A stretch of DNA of 46,122 nucleotides from a virus, in IMG/VR virus record IMGVR_UViG_3300035232_001500, positions 1-46,122 of that record. One strand, written 5' to 3'. Numbering within the stretch: the stretch's first letter is position 1; each line of letters begins with the position of its first letter. This document shows positions 25,771 to 35,040 of the stretch, piece after piece. Below the pieces are notes generated by a model, which was given only the letters and a program-made list of their open reading frames with translations, made no database searches and had not been told where the DNA came from. The position numbers were made by a program, and so were the translations under genes.

Positions 25771-26700
25771 TTAATCAATATAATTTTCTTTGAAAGAATC
25801 GGCGTGGTATAATTTTCGTACTTTATTCCAATCTACATTTTTAAATTTTTCTTCGTATTTTTTTTCTAATAACTCTTGGGTTACATCTTGCCATTTATCC
25901 ACAATTAAGAACGGCAAGCCATAGGAAGATAAATCATGATATACTGGATGATTAGTTACCACAGGAATAATTCCCATTAAATGTGACTCTTGCAATTTTG
26001 GAGTTTGTATCCCCGCCCCTAAAGGGCACAGAAAATATTTATAGTTAGATATTGTATTGTAATATTCTGTTGGTTTACAATTTATTAAATCAACTACATT
26101 TTGTTTTTTTAAAAAATTTAATAAATCGCGCCTGTCTTTTATAGATTTACTTAAACATGGCCATTTACTGCCAAAGCCACTTGCTGCTAGTTTCTTTCTT
26201 GGATTATCCTGATTGTTTATTACCTTTAGTGTGTCTTTTAATCCATTCCTGATCAAATATGCATGTGTGGCTCCCATTGGCAAAGACTTAACATATTCAC
26301 AATTAATATCTTTAGCTTCGTAATATATCTTATTAAATTTATCTTTTATTTTGTCAATCCAACCTATATTGCGTGATAATCGAATATCGCTCCCAAAAAC
26401 AAAAAGTTTATTATATTTTTTTGTGATTTCGCCTGACAACGACTCTAGGCAACTAGGATTACATAAAACATTTCCCTTTAAATTTTCATTAAATTTAATT
26501 CCTGTTTTGTCAATTATTATTTCAAATAAATTGTGGAATTCTGGGCGGGTTTTCAAAAGATCAAATTTCTCCGATTCGGAACCTTTTGCTTGGAGTGTTT
26601 CTTCTCTCCAATCTTTTGATTTTATATAATTTTTAGGATCATACCTGTATCCAATTATATCATGAGCCCCATTAAACTGAATGTGATTTGAAATAATCAA
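25771..26700 (-). CDS. Exostosin-like glycosyltransferase
   Basis: About 310 residues. No ATG fits the start. A TTG at 26700 overlaps the preceding stop as TTGA, with AGGAA 10 bases upstream, and gives IISNHIQFNGAHDIIGY. An in-frame TTG at 26721 is also possible. The C-terminal half has the GT-B donor-binding pattern of the exostosin group: YKYFLCPLGAGIQTPKLQES, then HLMGIIPVVTNHPVYHDL and LPFLIVDKWQDVT. This resembles capsular or LPS-type glycosyltransferases. It is the second such enzyme in the window, separate from 14248-15264. Coupling to the protease gene suggests both are made together late. The acceptor is unknown. Confidence 0.65.
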   Translation of the reverse strand: MIISNHIQFNGAHDIIGYRYDPKNYIKSKDWREETLQAKGSESEKFDLLKTRPEFHNLFEIIIDKTGIKFNENLKGNVLCNPSCLESLSGEITKKYNKLFVFGSDIRLSRNIGWIDKIKDKFNKIYYEAKDINCEYVKSLPMGATHAYLIRNGLKDTLKVINNQDNPRKKLAASGFGSKWPCLSKSIKDRRDLLNFLKKQNVVDLINCKPTEYYNTISNYKYFLCPLGAGIQTPKLQESHLMGIIPVVTNHPVYHDLSSYGLPFLIVDKWQDVTQELLEKKYEEKFKNVDWNKVRKLYHADSFKENYID

Positions 26701-29627
26701 GCCGTAAAGTTCCTGACCCAACTAAGGTCTATTTCTCCATTAAAGCCATCCCTAGGCCAATACGCATCACTGTCTGCAGAAATGGTTCTGGATTTCAGGA
26801 GACTTAATGAATTTAACTTTTTATCAATCTTAGCATTGTCCCATTTAGCTCCTTGAGCACCAGCGCTATTGTATTCAAACTCGTGACCATAAGGAGTGCT
26901 TAGCTCTGAATCAGCAGGTATTCCATGAGCATCTCTCCACATCCCTCTTCCTAGGGTCCACCTTGGATTCAGAACATAATAGTGAGACATGCGGCCTTTA
27001 TTCATGTCCCAGTAACCGAATGTGTTATCTGGATCCTCTAGAAGATCGTAGTTTATTTTCCCTACAATATCCTTCATTCGACCTCTCTCTGTAGTGTTTC
27101 CAGTAACTTGTGTTCCGTACATGAAATTCGCTCTCCACCCACCTTGTTCAGCGGAGATACCATATCCTTCGTCATATCCCCATTCTCGGTAACCAGTGGT
27201 TAGACCAAAGCCGCCATCTGTTCTACTTGACAACATACATAAAGGTATTAATGTTGGCTCGTGGTGAGCACTACTGTTAAAAAAATTAGGGGATCCACCA
27301 GCGTTTTTACCATTATCGACTGTTGGAGGATAAAATCCCATTTGATACCCAATGTAACTAGCCCAATCGGAATCTTGTGAGGTAAAATCATAACAATATC
27401 TAGCAGCTTTGCTTTCAAGACCTTGAGCTGTTATATCTTCCCATTTGAATATCGGGTATATTAAATTTGCATGTGTGGCTATGAACTCATTCCCCAGCCC
27501 TATACTATCCATGGCGCTGTTCCCATCAACATTGCTTGCGGTTTTAGAATCCAGAGGGGCTAAAGCGGCAATATATGAAGGTAAATCCAAAATAGTGCTA
27601 TAATCAAACCCATCAGCTGCAGTATCATCATATGATATTTTTATAGGTTCATATTGCTTTTGACTAGGTATACTTATATAAAAAGACTTATATTCGCTTG
27701 GTATAGTTATAGCACCCCCAACAGACCAATATGTATCTCCACCAGCTCCAGTTTTAAAACTTGAATCGCTCACCCCTACATTTCTTGACTTCCAATGTAT
27801 TGCGGATCCGTCTAGACAAGTCGGCTTAACATTAGCAATATCTCCATCTGAATCGCAACCACTAAGTCCATAAACTCCACTAACATCAAGCAGGTTTTGT
27901 ATTGCACTACTGTTGTTTAAGCTCATGTTCTCATAAGGACTGCCTTCAGCTGGAATCAAGTACGAGCTTACTATATAACTACCCGTTTTGCTCGTCCATG
28001 TATATTGGGTCACTGGGTTGTCAGCATTTGAATTATTATTGTTTGATTTAAAATAAAGTCTACCTTCATAACCAACAGAGTCATCAGCTATCGACAGCCA
28101 ATCATTATAAATGTAATTAGTTTGGAAGCCTTGGTCTCGATGATCCATCTGGTAAGTCGGCTCAAATTCACTAGCTCTAGATTTAGATTTTAGAACAGTT
28201 CCTCCTAAATAGAAAGTCTTTCCATCAACTTCATAACTTTCCACTTGACCAAGACCTTTTCTCGTGACAGTCTCTACGGTAAATTCGTTACTATCATCGA
28301 GGAATTTTGCGGTGGACTTATTTCCATCCCATGCGCTTATACGCATTATTTGGGCAACGATTGGCATCGGCATTGCAAATCCTAATTTTGTTTTTCCAGC
28401 GATTGGATCATGCCATCCTGCAAAAGCTAATCCGAAAATTTTCCAAGTTCCGTTTATTTCTACCCATATAGTGGATCCAGAATCTCCTCCCCTTATAGGG
28501 TTGTAGCATAATATTTCATCTGCTTTAGCGTCTAACTTAAGAGAATAAGCAAAAGCTTCAGTGAATCTTGAATAAATATATCCCGTACTATCTACAGCGC
28601 TTTTGTATGCAATTGGAAAGTCTTTCATCGGTGCTGTGAATTCTATTTCTGGATCACCTTCCTTTGGCCCAGTCGTCCTTCCAGACGAAAACATTTTCGG
28701 GCGCCCAGCTGCTCCCCCGCCAACATCAGTAGCATGAGATCCCCAATCTGAGTCATACATTATCTGAACATATTCCCCCCATGTAACAAATGGCGCAGCA
28801 GAGCTACCCTGACTTGATATTCCTATCTGCTTCCATGAATCATTGTCAACCACACTTGCTTTTAATGCTATTAAAGATGCATCACACATAATTAAGGGTC
28901 CCGCTGGATTTGCGCCACCTGGGCCCGTTTCCTCCTCCACCCATCTTCCATAGCCCTTTGGAACATTTCCGTACTCATTTTGAGAAAGATTTACGCTACC
29001 CATGGTTCCCATAGGGTGATATCTTTTTAATATTCCAATAGCATCATCACTTTCCGCATCAAAACCTTTATATCCGTCACTTTCTTTTCCTTGAAAAATT
29101 ATTTCATTAACTACATTAGACGCCGTAACCTGATCTGCTGGTTTCTCATTCACTCCAACTAAATTAGGAATCCATGCGTCTGTATTGGTAACGTGAGCAT
29201 TTGATAAGGCACATAATGTACCATCATCATCATCAACCACAAGCAAACCAAGTGTTCCAAAGTTTGGAGCATCTTCTGTAACTGCTGAATTACTTATGAT
29301 ACTAGAGCCTCCCTTGATGGGCCTAGTCTTATCTGCATTAGCGTCGGCATTGAATTCAGTACAGCCCTGATAAGATAATGTATCAAGATAACCCATAGGC
29401 ACCGCCATTCCCCCCGAAATTTTCGTATCTACTTCTTTTCCGCTTGGGAGTTTTATAGAATCTGGTATCCCTAATTCTGTTTTTGTTTTTCCAGGTTCTA
29501 CGAGGAATGTTACGACATCTTCGCCTTCTTCATTTCTTTCAAGAAGGAATGGTGAAGCATACGTCTCTGATAGAAATTTTCTGTCTTTTGTTAAGTCTTG
29601 AGAGTCGGGTGTAATATCTTTTTTCAT
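26697..29627 (-). CDS. Trypsin-like serine protease, 976 residues
   Basis: A predicted chymotrypsin-fold (S1-like) endopeptidase. TLCALSNAHVTN supplies His145, FDAESDDAIGILKRY supplies Asp194 or Asp195, and IRGGDSGSTIWV supplies Ser383 in the GDSGS signature. FGLAFAGWHD and GFAMPMPIVAQIMRI fit the last strand and helix. No signal peptide is visible, so it is probably carried in the virion rather than secreted. Residues about 450-976 are a long beta-rich extension with many Trp, Tyr and Gly, such as WTLGRGMWRDAHG, that I do not recognise. It could be a receptor-binding or tail-spike part. It lies just before the adhesin gene, so it may help the phage through a protein or glycoprotein layer. 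Host targets are unknown. Confidence 0.75.
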   Translation of the reverse strand: MKKDITPDSQDLTKDRKFLSETYASPFLLERNEEGEDVVTFLVEPGKTKTELGIPDSIKLPSGKEVDTKISGGMAVPMGYLDTLSYQGCTEFNADANADKTRPIKGGSSIISNSAVTEDAPNFGTLGLLVVDDDDGTLCALSNAHVTNTDAWIPNLVGVNEKPADQVTASNVVNEIIFQGKESDGYKGFDAESDDAIGILKRYHPMGTMGSVNLSQNEYGNVPKGYGRWVEEETGPGGANPAGPLIMCDASLIALKASVVDNDSWKQIGISSQGSSAAPFVTWGEYVQIMYDSDWGSHATDVGGGAAGRPKMFSSGRTTGPKEGDPEIEFTAPMKDFPIAYKSAVDSTGYIYSRFTEAFAYSLKLDAKADEILCYNPIRGGDSGSTIWVEINGTWKIFGLAFAGWHDPIAGKTKLGFAMPMPIVAQIMRISAWDGNKSTAKFLDDSNEFTVETVTRKGLGQVESYEVDGKTFYLGGTVLKSKSRASEFEPTYQMDHRDQGFQTNYIYNDWLSIADDSVGYEGRLYFKSNNNNSNADNPVTQYTWTSKTGSYIVSSYLIPAEGSPYENMSLNNSSAIQNLLDVSGVYGLSGCDSDGDIANVKPTCLDGSAIHWKSRNVGVSDSSFKTGAGGDTYWSVGGAITIPSEYKSFYISIPSQKQYEPIKISYDDTAADGFDYSTILDLPSYIAALAPLDSKTASNVDGNSAMDSIGLGNEFIATHANLIYPIFKWEDITAQGLESKAARYCYDFTSQDSDWASYIGYQMGFYPPTVDNGKNAGGSPNFFNSSAHHEPTLIPLCMLSSRTDGGFGLTTGYREWGYDEGYGISAEQGGWRANFMYGTQVTGNTTERGRMKDIVGKINYDLLEDPDNTFGYWDMNKGRMSHYYVLNPRWTLGRGMWRDAHGIPADSELSTPYGHEFEYNSAGAQGAKWDNAKIDKKLNSLSLLKSRTISADSDAYWPRDGFNGEIDLSWVRNFTA

Positions 29628-29648
29628 AATTTTATAATTACCTAATTT

Positions 29649-32309
29649 TTAAGCAGGGTCTACAATGTGAAAGTATATGGTATTTAGTGAATCTTCCTCA
29701 GCTGGCCTGTTTTTATACAAAGAAACGCAATCCAATTTTCCTACGTCAGCAGGAAGTGGATCTGGCAATATAAAGCTAGGTATTGAAAACTCTTGACTTT
29801 GCTCTTGTGAGGTATAATCATAGTTATTAATTTTCCCTCTATAGGCATTGCCAAATAAAACATTGATTTGCTTCTTTTTCGTTTCACTGCTGCTAGTTTT
29901 AAATATGGGCCATCTTCCAATTTGATTCTGACCACCCTGTATCGAGAAAGAGCCCTCGAAAATAGCAGAAACATCTTCAAGCAAAGGAGAGTTTGAAAAA
30001 AGATTACGTATATTAGCTACTGATTGCACGGTATTATCTGCAAACATTCTAATCGCTTTTTTGACCGTAGGTTTGTGCTTATTCCAAAAATCAATTTTTT
30101 TATTGTATTTAGAACCGTCAAACATGCCACTCATGTCTTCAATCGCATAAGTTGCTGGGTTAGGTTGGTTTTTATAATTTTTACTCCCAAACCAATAAGC
30201 AAGCTCTTGGGGGTGTGACGGATTAAAATTGGAATTTTTAAACATGTTTTTCATGCTTACTACCTTTGAAACATCCCAGGATCTAATTGAATAATTAAAA
30301 CTAGTTGCTCCATTAAACATTTCACTCATATCGGTTACAGAGGAGGTATCCCAGCCGATAAGATCCTTATTGAAATTGGTATTGCCCAAGAATACCCCAG
30401 ACATATTGGTTACTGTGGAAGTGTTCCAGTTACTTAAACTTCCATGGTTAAACGACGAGTCTCCACCGAAGACCCCAGTCATATCTAGTAAGCTCTGAGC
30501 GGTCTTGAACCACTTCAATGGTGACGTGCATTTAGACCCATAAAACATGTTTTTAATTGTCGTAACATTTGCAGTATCCCAAACGACTAAACCCTTAGGA
30601 TTACATATACTATCATGAAACATCCCTTCAAAGGTCGTTACATTAGTGGTTTTAAGAAAAAGAGTGGCTTGATCCCACACCTTATTATTCTTAAATAAAA
30701 ACGACATATTTGTAACATTATTTGTCCAAAAGCGAACAGCTCCTGTGAATTTCGCCCCTTCAAACATTCCCTCCATGTTTTCTAAAACATTATTGGCTTT
30801 AAACCAATTCGTTATGTTGTTGTTGAACAGGCTATTTTTGAATAAGTTCTTTGCGTTAACAACTTTTTGAACATTGAACCCATTAATCGCAGGTGAAGAT
30901 GTTGCCCCTTCAAACATGCTTTCTATATTTGTTACATTTTTTGTGTCCCAATACAATGCGGTCGAACTAAAGGATGTATTGTCCTTAAACATAAAAGACA
31001 TATCCGTAACAGAACCCGTCCTCCAAGATTTTATGTTACCATTAAAACTCGCCCCTTCAAACATTCCTGAAAAATCTTGCACAAGTTTGTTTGTAGAAAA
31101 CCACGCTGTTATTGGCTTGTTAAATTTGGAATTTTTAAACATGTTTTTCATGCTTATAACTTTTCCAACCCTCCAATTATTTATTCCCTTGTTGAAGATC
31201 GACCCTTCGAGCATACTTTCCATGGTTGTAACTTTCGCAACGTTTAAGAATAAATCCAATGTCCATTTAGAATTTTTAAACATGAATGATGTATCCAATA
31301 ATTCTGTCCCGAATTTTATACCATTTTGATTTAAAGAGCTATCCTGAAAACATCCTTGTGTTGACGTGAGGCTAACACTTGAACTGTCTATCTCATTAAA
31401 GAATTTCTTGATGTAAGCTGCGGTTCTGCATTTTGTGCCTTTGAATGTATAGAGACATCTTATGTTTCCATCGTCTCCCGCAGTTTTTAATATTAGTGCT
31501 GCTGGGTCTGCGGAGTCAAGCGCACTCATTGCTGGATTAAACTTTCCTTGCTTTATGGGCATGTCCTCAAAATCCCCTTCTCCATGCACCCATAAATTAC
31601 TTCCAAAACCAATTTCTTCTATTTCCTCATGATTAGCGCATGGTGATCTTGAGCCCCTTTCTGCCATACATAACTTAAGGCTAGCATCAGTAACATTAGA
31701 TGCTGATCCAAACCCACCATTAATTACGATTCTTCTTGCTGCATTACTATTATACAAGTGCCAAAGCGTTACCGATTGCTGATCGACATCTATAGAGCCA
31801 ACTTCTAATCCCATATTTGAATGAGCTCCGCATTTAATGAAAATTCCTGTCGAAAGTCCAGTTGTCGAGTCTCCTTCGCTGATGTCTATCTGTGTTTGAG
31901 CTCCTTCAGTTCCTGGGGTTCCAGAAACAGTTACTCCAGTTGAGTACGTCGCCCCTTCTGAGCTTAGAGAAAAAAGCAACGGATGGGTGCTGTTGGAAGA
32001 ATCGCTTTGGTCAAAAATATAATTATTACCTTCTTCAAGAATCACCTCTCCTATTTCGATTGCTCCTGATTCATCATATAATATAAACTGATTCGTATTG
32101 GCATGCCCAGATCTAGTTTCGACTTTTACTTTATATGTGATAGTTCTTCTTTGAACTCCCGCCGAGGTTATGGAATTAATTATTTGCGTGCTTCCATCCC
32201 CCCAATTTACAGACATATTAATGTCAGTTTCGTTGAAATACCTGGGCTTACCAAAAGATAATGCTAAAAAATCATTCCCTGTTTTTTTTCTGAAGACTAT
32301 TTTACTCAT
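29649..32309 (-). CDS. Adhesin with cupredoxin-like domain and DUF285 repeats
   Basis: An 886-residue candidate receptor-binding protein. Residues 1-55 include VNWGDGST, a beta-sandwich-like start. Residues 60-170 resemble the cupredoxin-like domain common in marine phage fibres: NYIFDQSDSSNSTHPLLFSL, GVTVSGTPGTEGAQTQI and KCGAHSNMG. His109, Cys160, His163 and Met166 form the usual copper-binding set. Residues about 270-770 carry repeats like NVTNMSFLFKNNK and MFEGA, which match the DUF285 (PF03382, BspA-like) type of about 25-50 residues. WDTSSVTDMSEMFNGATSFN shows the canonical form. DUF285 units form surface-exposed ladders used for adhesion. No signal peptide is seen, as expected for a virion protein. 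A late-type promoter box precedes it. Confidence 0.75.
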   Translation of the reverse strand: MSKIVFRKKTGNDFLALSFGKPRYFNETDINMSVNWGDGSTQIINSITSAGVQRRTITYKVKVETRSGHANTNQFILYDESGAIEIGEVILEEGNNYIFDQSDSSNSTHPLLFSLSSEGATYSTGVTVSGTPGTEGAQTQIDISEGDSTTGLSTGIFIKCGAHSNMGLEVGSIDVDQQSVTLWHLYNSNAARRIVINGGFGSASNVTDASLKLCMAERGSRSPCANHEEIEEIGFGSNLWVHGEGDFEDMPIKQGKFNPAMSALDSADPAALILKTAGDDGNIRCLYTFKGTKCRTAAYIKKFFNEIDSSSVSLTSTQGCFQDSSLNQNGIKFGTELLDTSFMFKNSKWTLDLFLNVAKVTTMESMLEGSIFNKGINNWRVGKVISMKNMFKNSKFNKPITAWFSTNKLVQDFSGMFEGASFNGNIKSWRTGSVTDMSFMFKDNTSFSSTALYWDTKNVTNIESMFEGATSSPAINGFNVQKVVNAKNLFKNSLFNNNITNWFKANNVLENMEGMFEGAKFTGAVRFWTNNVTNMSFLFKNNKVWDQATLFLKTTNVTTFEGMFHDSICNPKGLVVWDTANVTTIKNMFYGSKCTSPLKWFKTAQSLLDMTGVFGGDSSFNHGSLSNWNTSTVTNMSGVFLGNTNFNKDLIGWDTSSVTDMSEMFNGATSFNYSIRSWDVSKVVSMKNMFKNSNFNPSHPQELAYWFGSKNYKNQPNPATYAIEDMSGMFDGSKYNKKIDFWNKHKPTVKKAIRMFADNTVQSVANIRNLFSNSPLLEDVSAIFEGSFSIQGGQNQIGRWPIFKTSSSETKKKQINVLFGNAYRGKINNYDYTSQEQSQEFSIPSFILPDPLPADVGKLDCVSLYKNRPAEEDSLNTIYFHIVDPA

Positions 32310-32322
32310 GCCGTTTTTTTTG

Positions 32323-32339
32323 TTAAGTATTATATTTAG
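32323..32339 (-). promoter_or_regulatory. Late-type promoter box before the adhesin
   Basis: The minus strand reads CTAAATATAATACTTAA, ending 13 bases before ATG 32309. It holds both CTAAATA and a TATAATACTTA segment. The latter matches the box before the plus-strand operon at 11405. An A-run lies between it and the ATG. Confidence 0.45.
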
Positions 32340-32390
32340 AGTGTTTGTTAAAATTACACGAGAACCTCTTTCTTTAGAATAAATAAAGGG

Positions 32391-35000
32391 TTATTCTATC
32401 ATTTTATTGTAAAGAATTTTGTCCCAAAGAGATCTTTTATTAAAAATGTCAATAACTTTTGCACTTAACCCTTTTTTTGTTTTTGATTTTTTATTGTTTT
32501 CATTTCTTTGGGCAGAGTTTATATCTTCTGGAATCATCTTTTGTTCGTAACAAGATTCGATCACCTCTTTCATGAGATCATTCGAATCACGAATATCTTT
32601 TACTAAAAAATTGTTTTCTATTAAAAAGTCTAATGCATTATCCAAATGTTGGTATTCTATTGGGTTGTTGTTTCCAATTTCATTCATTGCTCTTATTAGC
32701 CAGGAATCTTCAGTTTTATTTGATACTAGATATTCCTCTATACTTTTTTCCGCTATTACTTTATGAGTATCTTCGTGTTGAGATCTATCTGAGGTTATAT
32801 AATTGTATAAAGATATTGCTCTGTCCAAGGGCTCCCGTAAAATGGTAAAATTTAATGGAACCAGATCGGTTTTTTTTAAAAATGACCAGATGTTATTAAG
32901 GGATCTAACAATAACTCTTGGGCATATTTTACCACAACAACCCTCGTTTTCGCTTATCGCTGGCTCAGCCACCGCAGCTAATATATCAGCCTGGCCATTG
33001 TTGATGTACTCAAGCAGCGTTTCTATGCCTGAGCTTCTTGACCTTGGAGCGTCATGTTTATATGTTTTTATCCTTGAATCGTTCTTCCATGCATCGTTTC
33101 TGAATGAAACAAAAAAAGTTGCATGCGAACAATCATCAAAATCGACCTGTATTCTTTGTACATTAAAATACCTGTCGCCTCCATGTATTCTGGCGAAATA
33201 CTTAGTAAAGGCTGAAATTACAAAACTCCCAGCATTTTTGGGCACATGTAAAAATGTTGGTATTTTTTTACTATCTTCCACTTTTTCTTCGTCTAACTGT
33301 TTAATTGTCATTTCACTATATATAATATTGTGTATTCTACATTTTTTGTCTAAAATTTCATTAATTTTATCGGGCACATCTTTTTTGCTTTTTATAACTT
33401 TCCCAGATGTCGAATTAAAATTTGCCACATTTAAATGATTTAATTCAATTTTCATGCCGTATGTTTGCTTGTATATTCTATACAAAATTTCGTCTATAGC
33501 TATTACGTCAAATATTTGAAATTTACTTAATATATAAAAAAAGAAATTCTCCTGATGTTCATTTAACATTTCTCTTTGAAAAAAACATTGCTGCAAAAAA
33601 TACGGAGAAAAATCTTCCTCCAGAAAAGATAAAAAAGCTTTATTTCTATTTTCTTTGTCTTCTATAATTCTATGATTATTCAATAACTCGTGTTTTATAA
33701 AACTCGATCCAGCTAAATCTAAATAATGTTTATGGAAAAAATATAGGTAAGGCGATTTATTCGTTTTTTTAATTATAGCTTTAAAGTAATTAAATATAGT
33801 TTTGTTTAATTTTACTGCAGATCTAAAATCTAAACATATTGATAATATTTTTATATATTTATCTTCTATTAATTTGGCTAAATTAAAATAAGAAATAGAA
33901 TAACAGTTGAACTCCATCTCTTGAAAAAAGCTTCTTGGATATGCATCAAAGTATTCCTTGCACACAGCAAAAATAATTATTTTAGCTCCATCGTCTGTTA
34001 TTATTTTTAACTTAACAGCTTTTGAATATCTACTATCTTTTTTTAGATATTGCCTTGCTGCAATTAAGCTGATATCCAGTATGTATTCCGAACCGCAATG
34101 CGGTTGAAGTAGACACACAGGCAAGTCCTCGTTTTCTGTTTGGTCGAAGGTGTCTTCGTCTATTAGCTCATGATTTTTATTGCTCTTTTTATGTACAATT
34201 AATGAATCTGGATATCTCTCTAGAACCTCTTTTTCTTCTATGTGGAAATCTCTTCCATCACTCATGTTTGTTATTATTTCGGTATCTAATAATTTGTATT
34301 TATCCAAACGATTTTTGTAAAATAAAAAATTAGCTATGTCAAAATTTAAAAACCCACTTGGCGGCATTTCGTTTTTTATAATATCTTCCCCACCTTTTAA
34401 TACTTCTTCTAATTTTTTTGAATTCCTGTATATAGCTATTCCGTTTAAATGATCTTTATATTCAGACTCATAATGGCAAGCTTGATCGCCTTTGTATTTA
34501 CTGCCCGCTATTTCGAATTCATTATTTTTACAAAAATCGAAAACCTTGTCAAACCAATTTTTTTTAAGTGGAATACTGTCGGCCTCTAACATTAAAAAGT
34601 TTTCATAATTTTCGTCCCTTTCCATCATCAACCTAATCGATCTGTAAAATAAAAGATTCGCCCCAGAGGTATATCCATACTCAGGCATAACCTTTGGTTT
34701 CGGTGTTTTCAGCCAAGGGTACCAAAAAACATCTTCTTTTTCGCAAAGATCTATTGAAAAAACTTCAAGTTTATTAACCCATGGATTCTTCTCAACCCTT
34801 TCGGTTATTATTTCTATTTTTTTTGTGTCTACTATTTTGTTTAAATATATAAAAATGTCAATTTTCCACTCAACTGATGGTATTAAATTCAGGTAGCTCC
34901 ATAATGTTGACTCCACACCTTCGTTTATAACTTCATTTTCTGTGCAAACAAAAAAGACACAAAGCTCTTTTGTCGGTTTTAAGTTTTCTAAGTTGATCAT
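32391..35000 (-). CDS. Glycosyltransferase fused to sulfotransferase domain(s)
   Basis: An 869-residue enzyme with several domains. Residues about 10-280 are a GT-A-like glycosyltransferase: FLMLEADSIPLKKNWFDKV around residue 140, with A-D-S in place of a strict DxD, and an acceptor side with SGFLNFDIANFLFYK. Residues 580-800 are a sulfotransferase: FLHVPKNAGSFVISAF (PAPS loop, residue 583) and TILREPLDRAISLYNYI (3'-phosphate segment, residue 719). Residues about 292-570 may be a second, decayed sulfotransferase domain, since CLLQPHCGSEYIL looks like a broken PAPS loop, and FDVIAIDEILYRIYKQTYG and LNHLNV fit the family's end. It is not preceded by a clear promoter in the window, and its stop lies 82 bases before the adhesin start. 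It could add a sulfated sugar to the adhesin or to host glycans. Confidence 0.7.
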   Translation of the reverse strand: MINLENLKPTKELCVFFVCTENEVINEGVESTLWSYLNLIPSVEWKIDIFIYLNKIVDTKKIEIITERVEKNPWVNKLEVFSIDLCEKEDVFWYPWLKTPKPKVMPEYGYTSGANLLFYRSIRLMMERDENYENFLMLEADSIPLKKNWFDKVFDFCKNNEFEIAGSKYKGDQACHYESEYKDHLNGIAIYRNSKKLEEVLKGGEDIIKNEMPPSGFLNFDIANFLFYKNRLDKYKLLDTEIITNMSDGRDFHIEEKEVLERYPDSLIVHKKSNKNHELIDEDTFDQTENEDLPVCLLQPHCGSEYILDISLIAARQYLKKDSRYSKAVKLKIITDDGAKIIIFAVCKEYFDAYPRSFFQEMEFNCYSISYFNLAKLIEDKYIKILSICLDFRSAVKLNKTIFNYFKAIIKKTNKSPYLYFFHKHYLDLAGSSFIKHELLNNHRIIEDKENRNKAFLSFLEEDFSPYFLQQCFFQREMLNEHQENFFFYILSKFQIFDVIAIDEILYRIYKQTYGMKIELNHLNVANFNSTSGKVIKSKKDVPDKINEILDKKCRIHNIIYSEMTIKQLDEEKVEDSKKIPTFLHVPKNAGSFVISAFTKYFARIHGGDRYFNVQRIQVDFDDCSHATFFVSFRNDAWKNDSRIKTYKHDAPRSRSSGIETLLEYINNGQADILAAVAEPAISENEGCCGKICPRVIVRSLNNIWSFLKKTDLVPLNFTILREPLDRAISLYNYITSDRSQHEDTHKVIAEKSIEEYLVSNKTEDSWLIRAMNEIGNNNPIEYQHLDNALDFLIENNFLVKDIRDSNDLMKEVIESCYEQKMIPEDINSAQRNENNKKSKTKKGLSAKVIDIFNKRSLWDKILYNKMIE

Positions 35001-35026
35001 TTAATATTGAAATAAAACAAGTAACT

Positions 35027-35032
35027 TATAAT
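35027..35032 (+). promoter_or_regulatory. -10 box before the spanin-like gene
   Basis: A perfect TATAAT ends 8 bases before ATG 35041. TTGAAA is at 35007-35012, but the 14-base spacer is short. If used, the transcript would begin at or beside the start codon. The layout is the same as at 11392-11397. Confidence 0.35.
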
Positions 35033-35040
35033 ATAGTTAT

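Noticed and set aside
32340-32390. Terminator between the fusion enzyme and the adhesin
   Set aside because: AACCTCTTTCTTTA and TAAAGGGTT pair only imperfectly, and no clean T-run follows.
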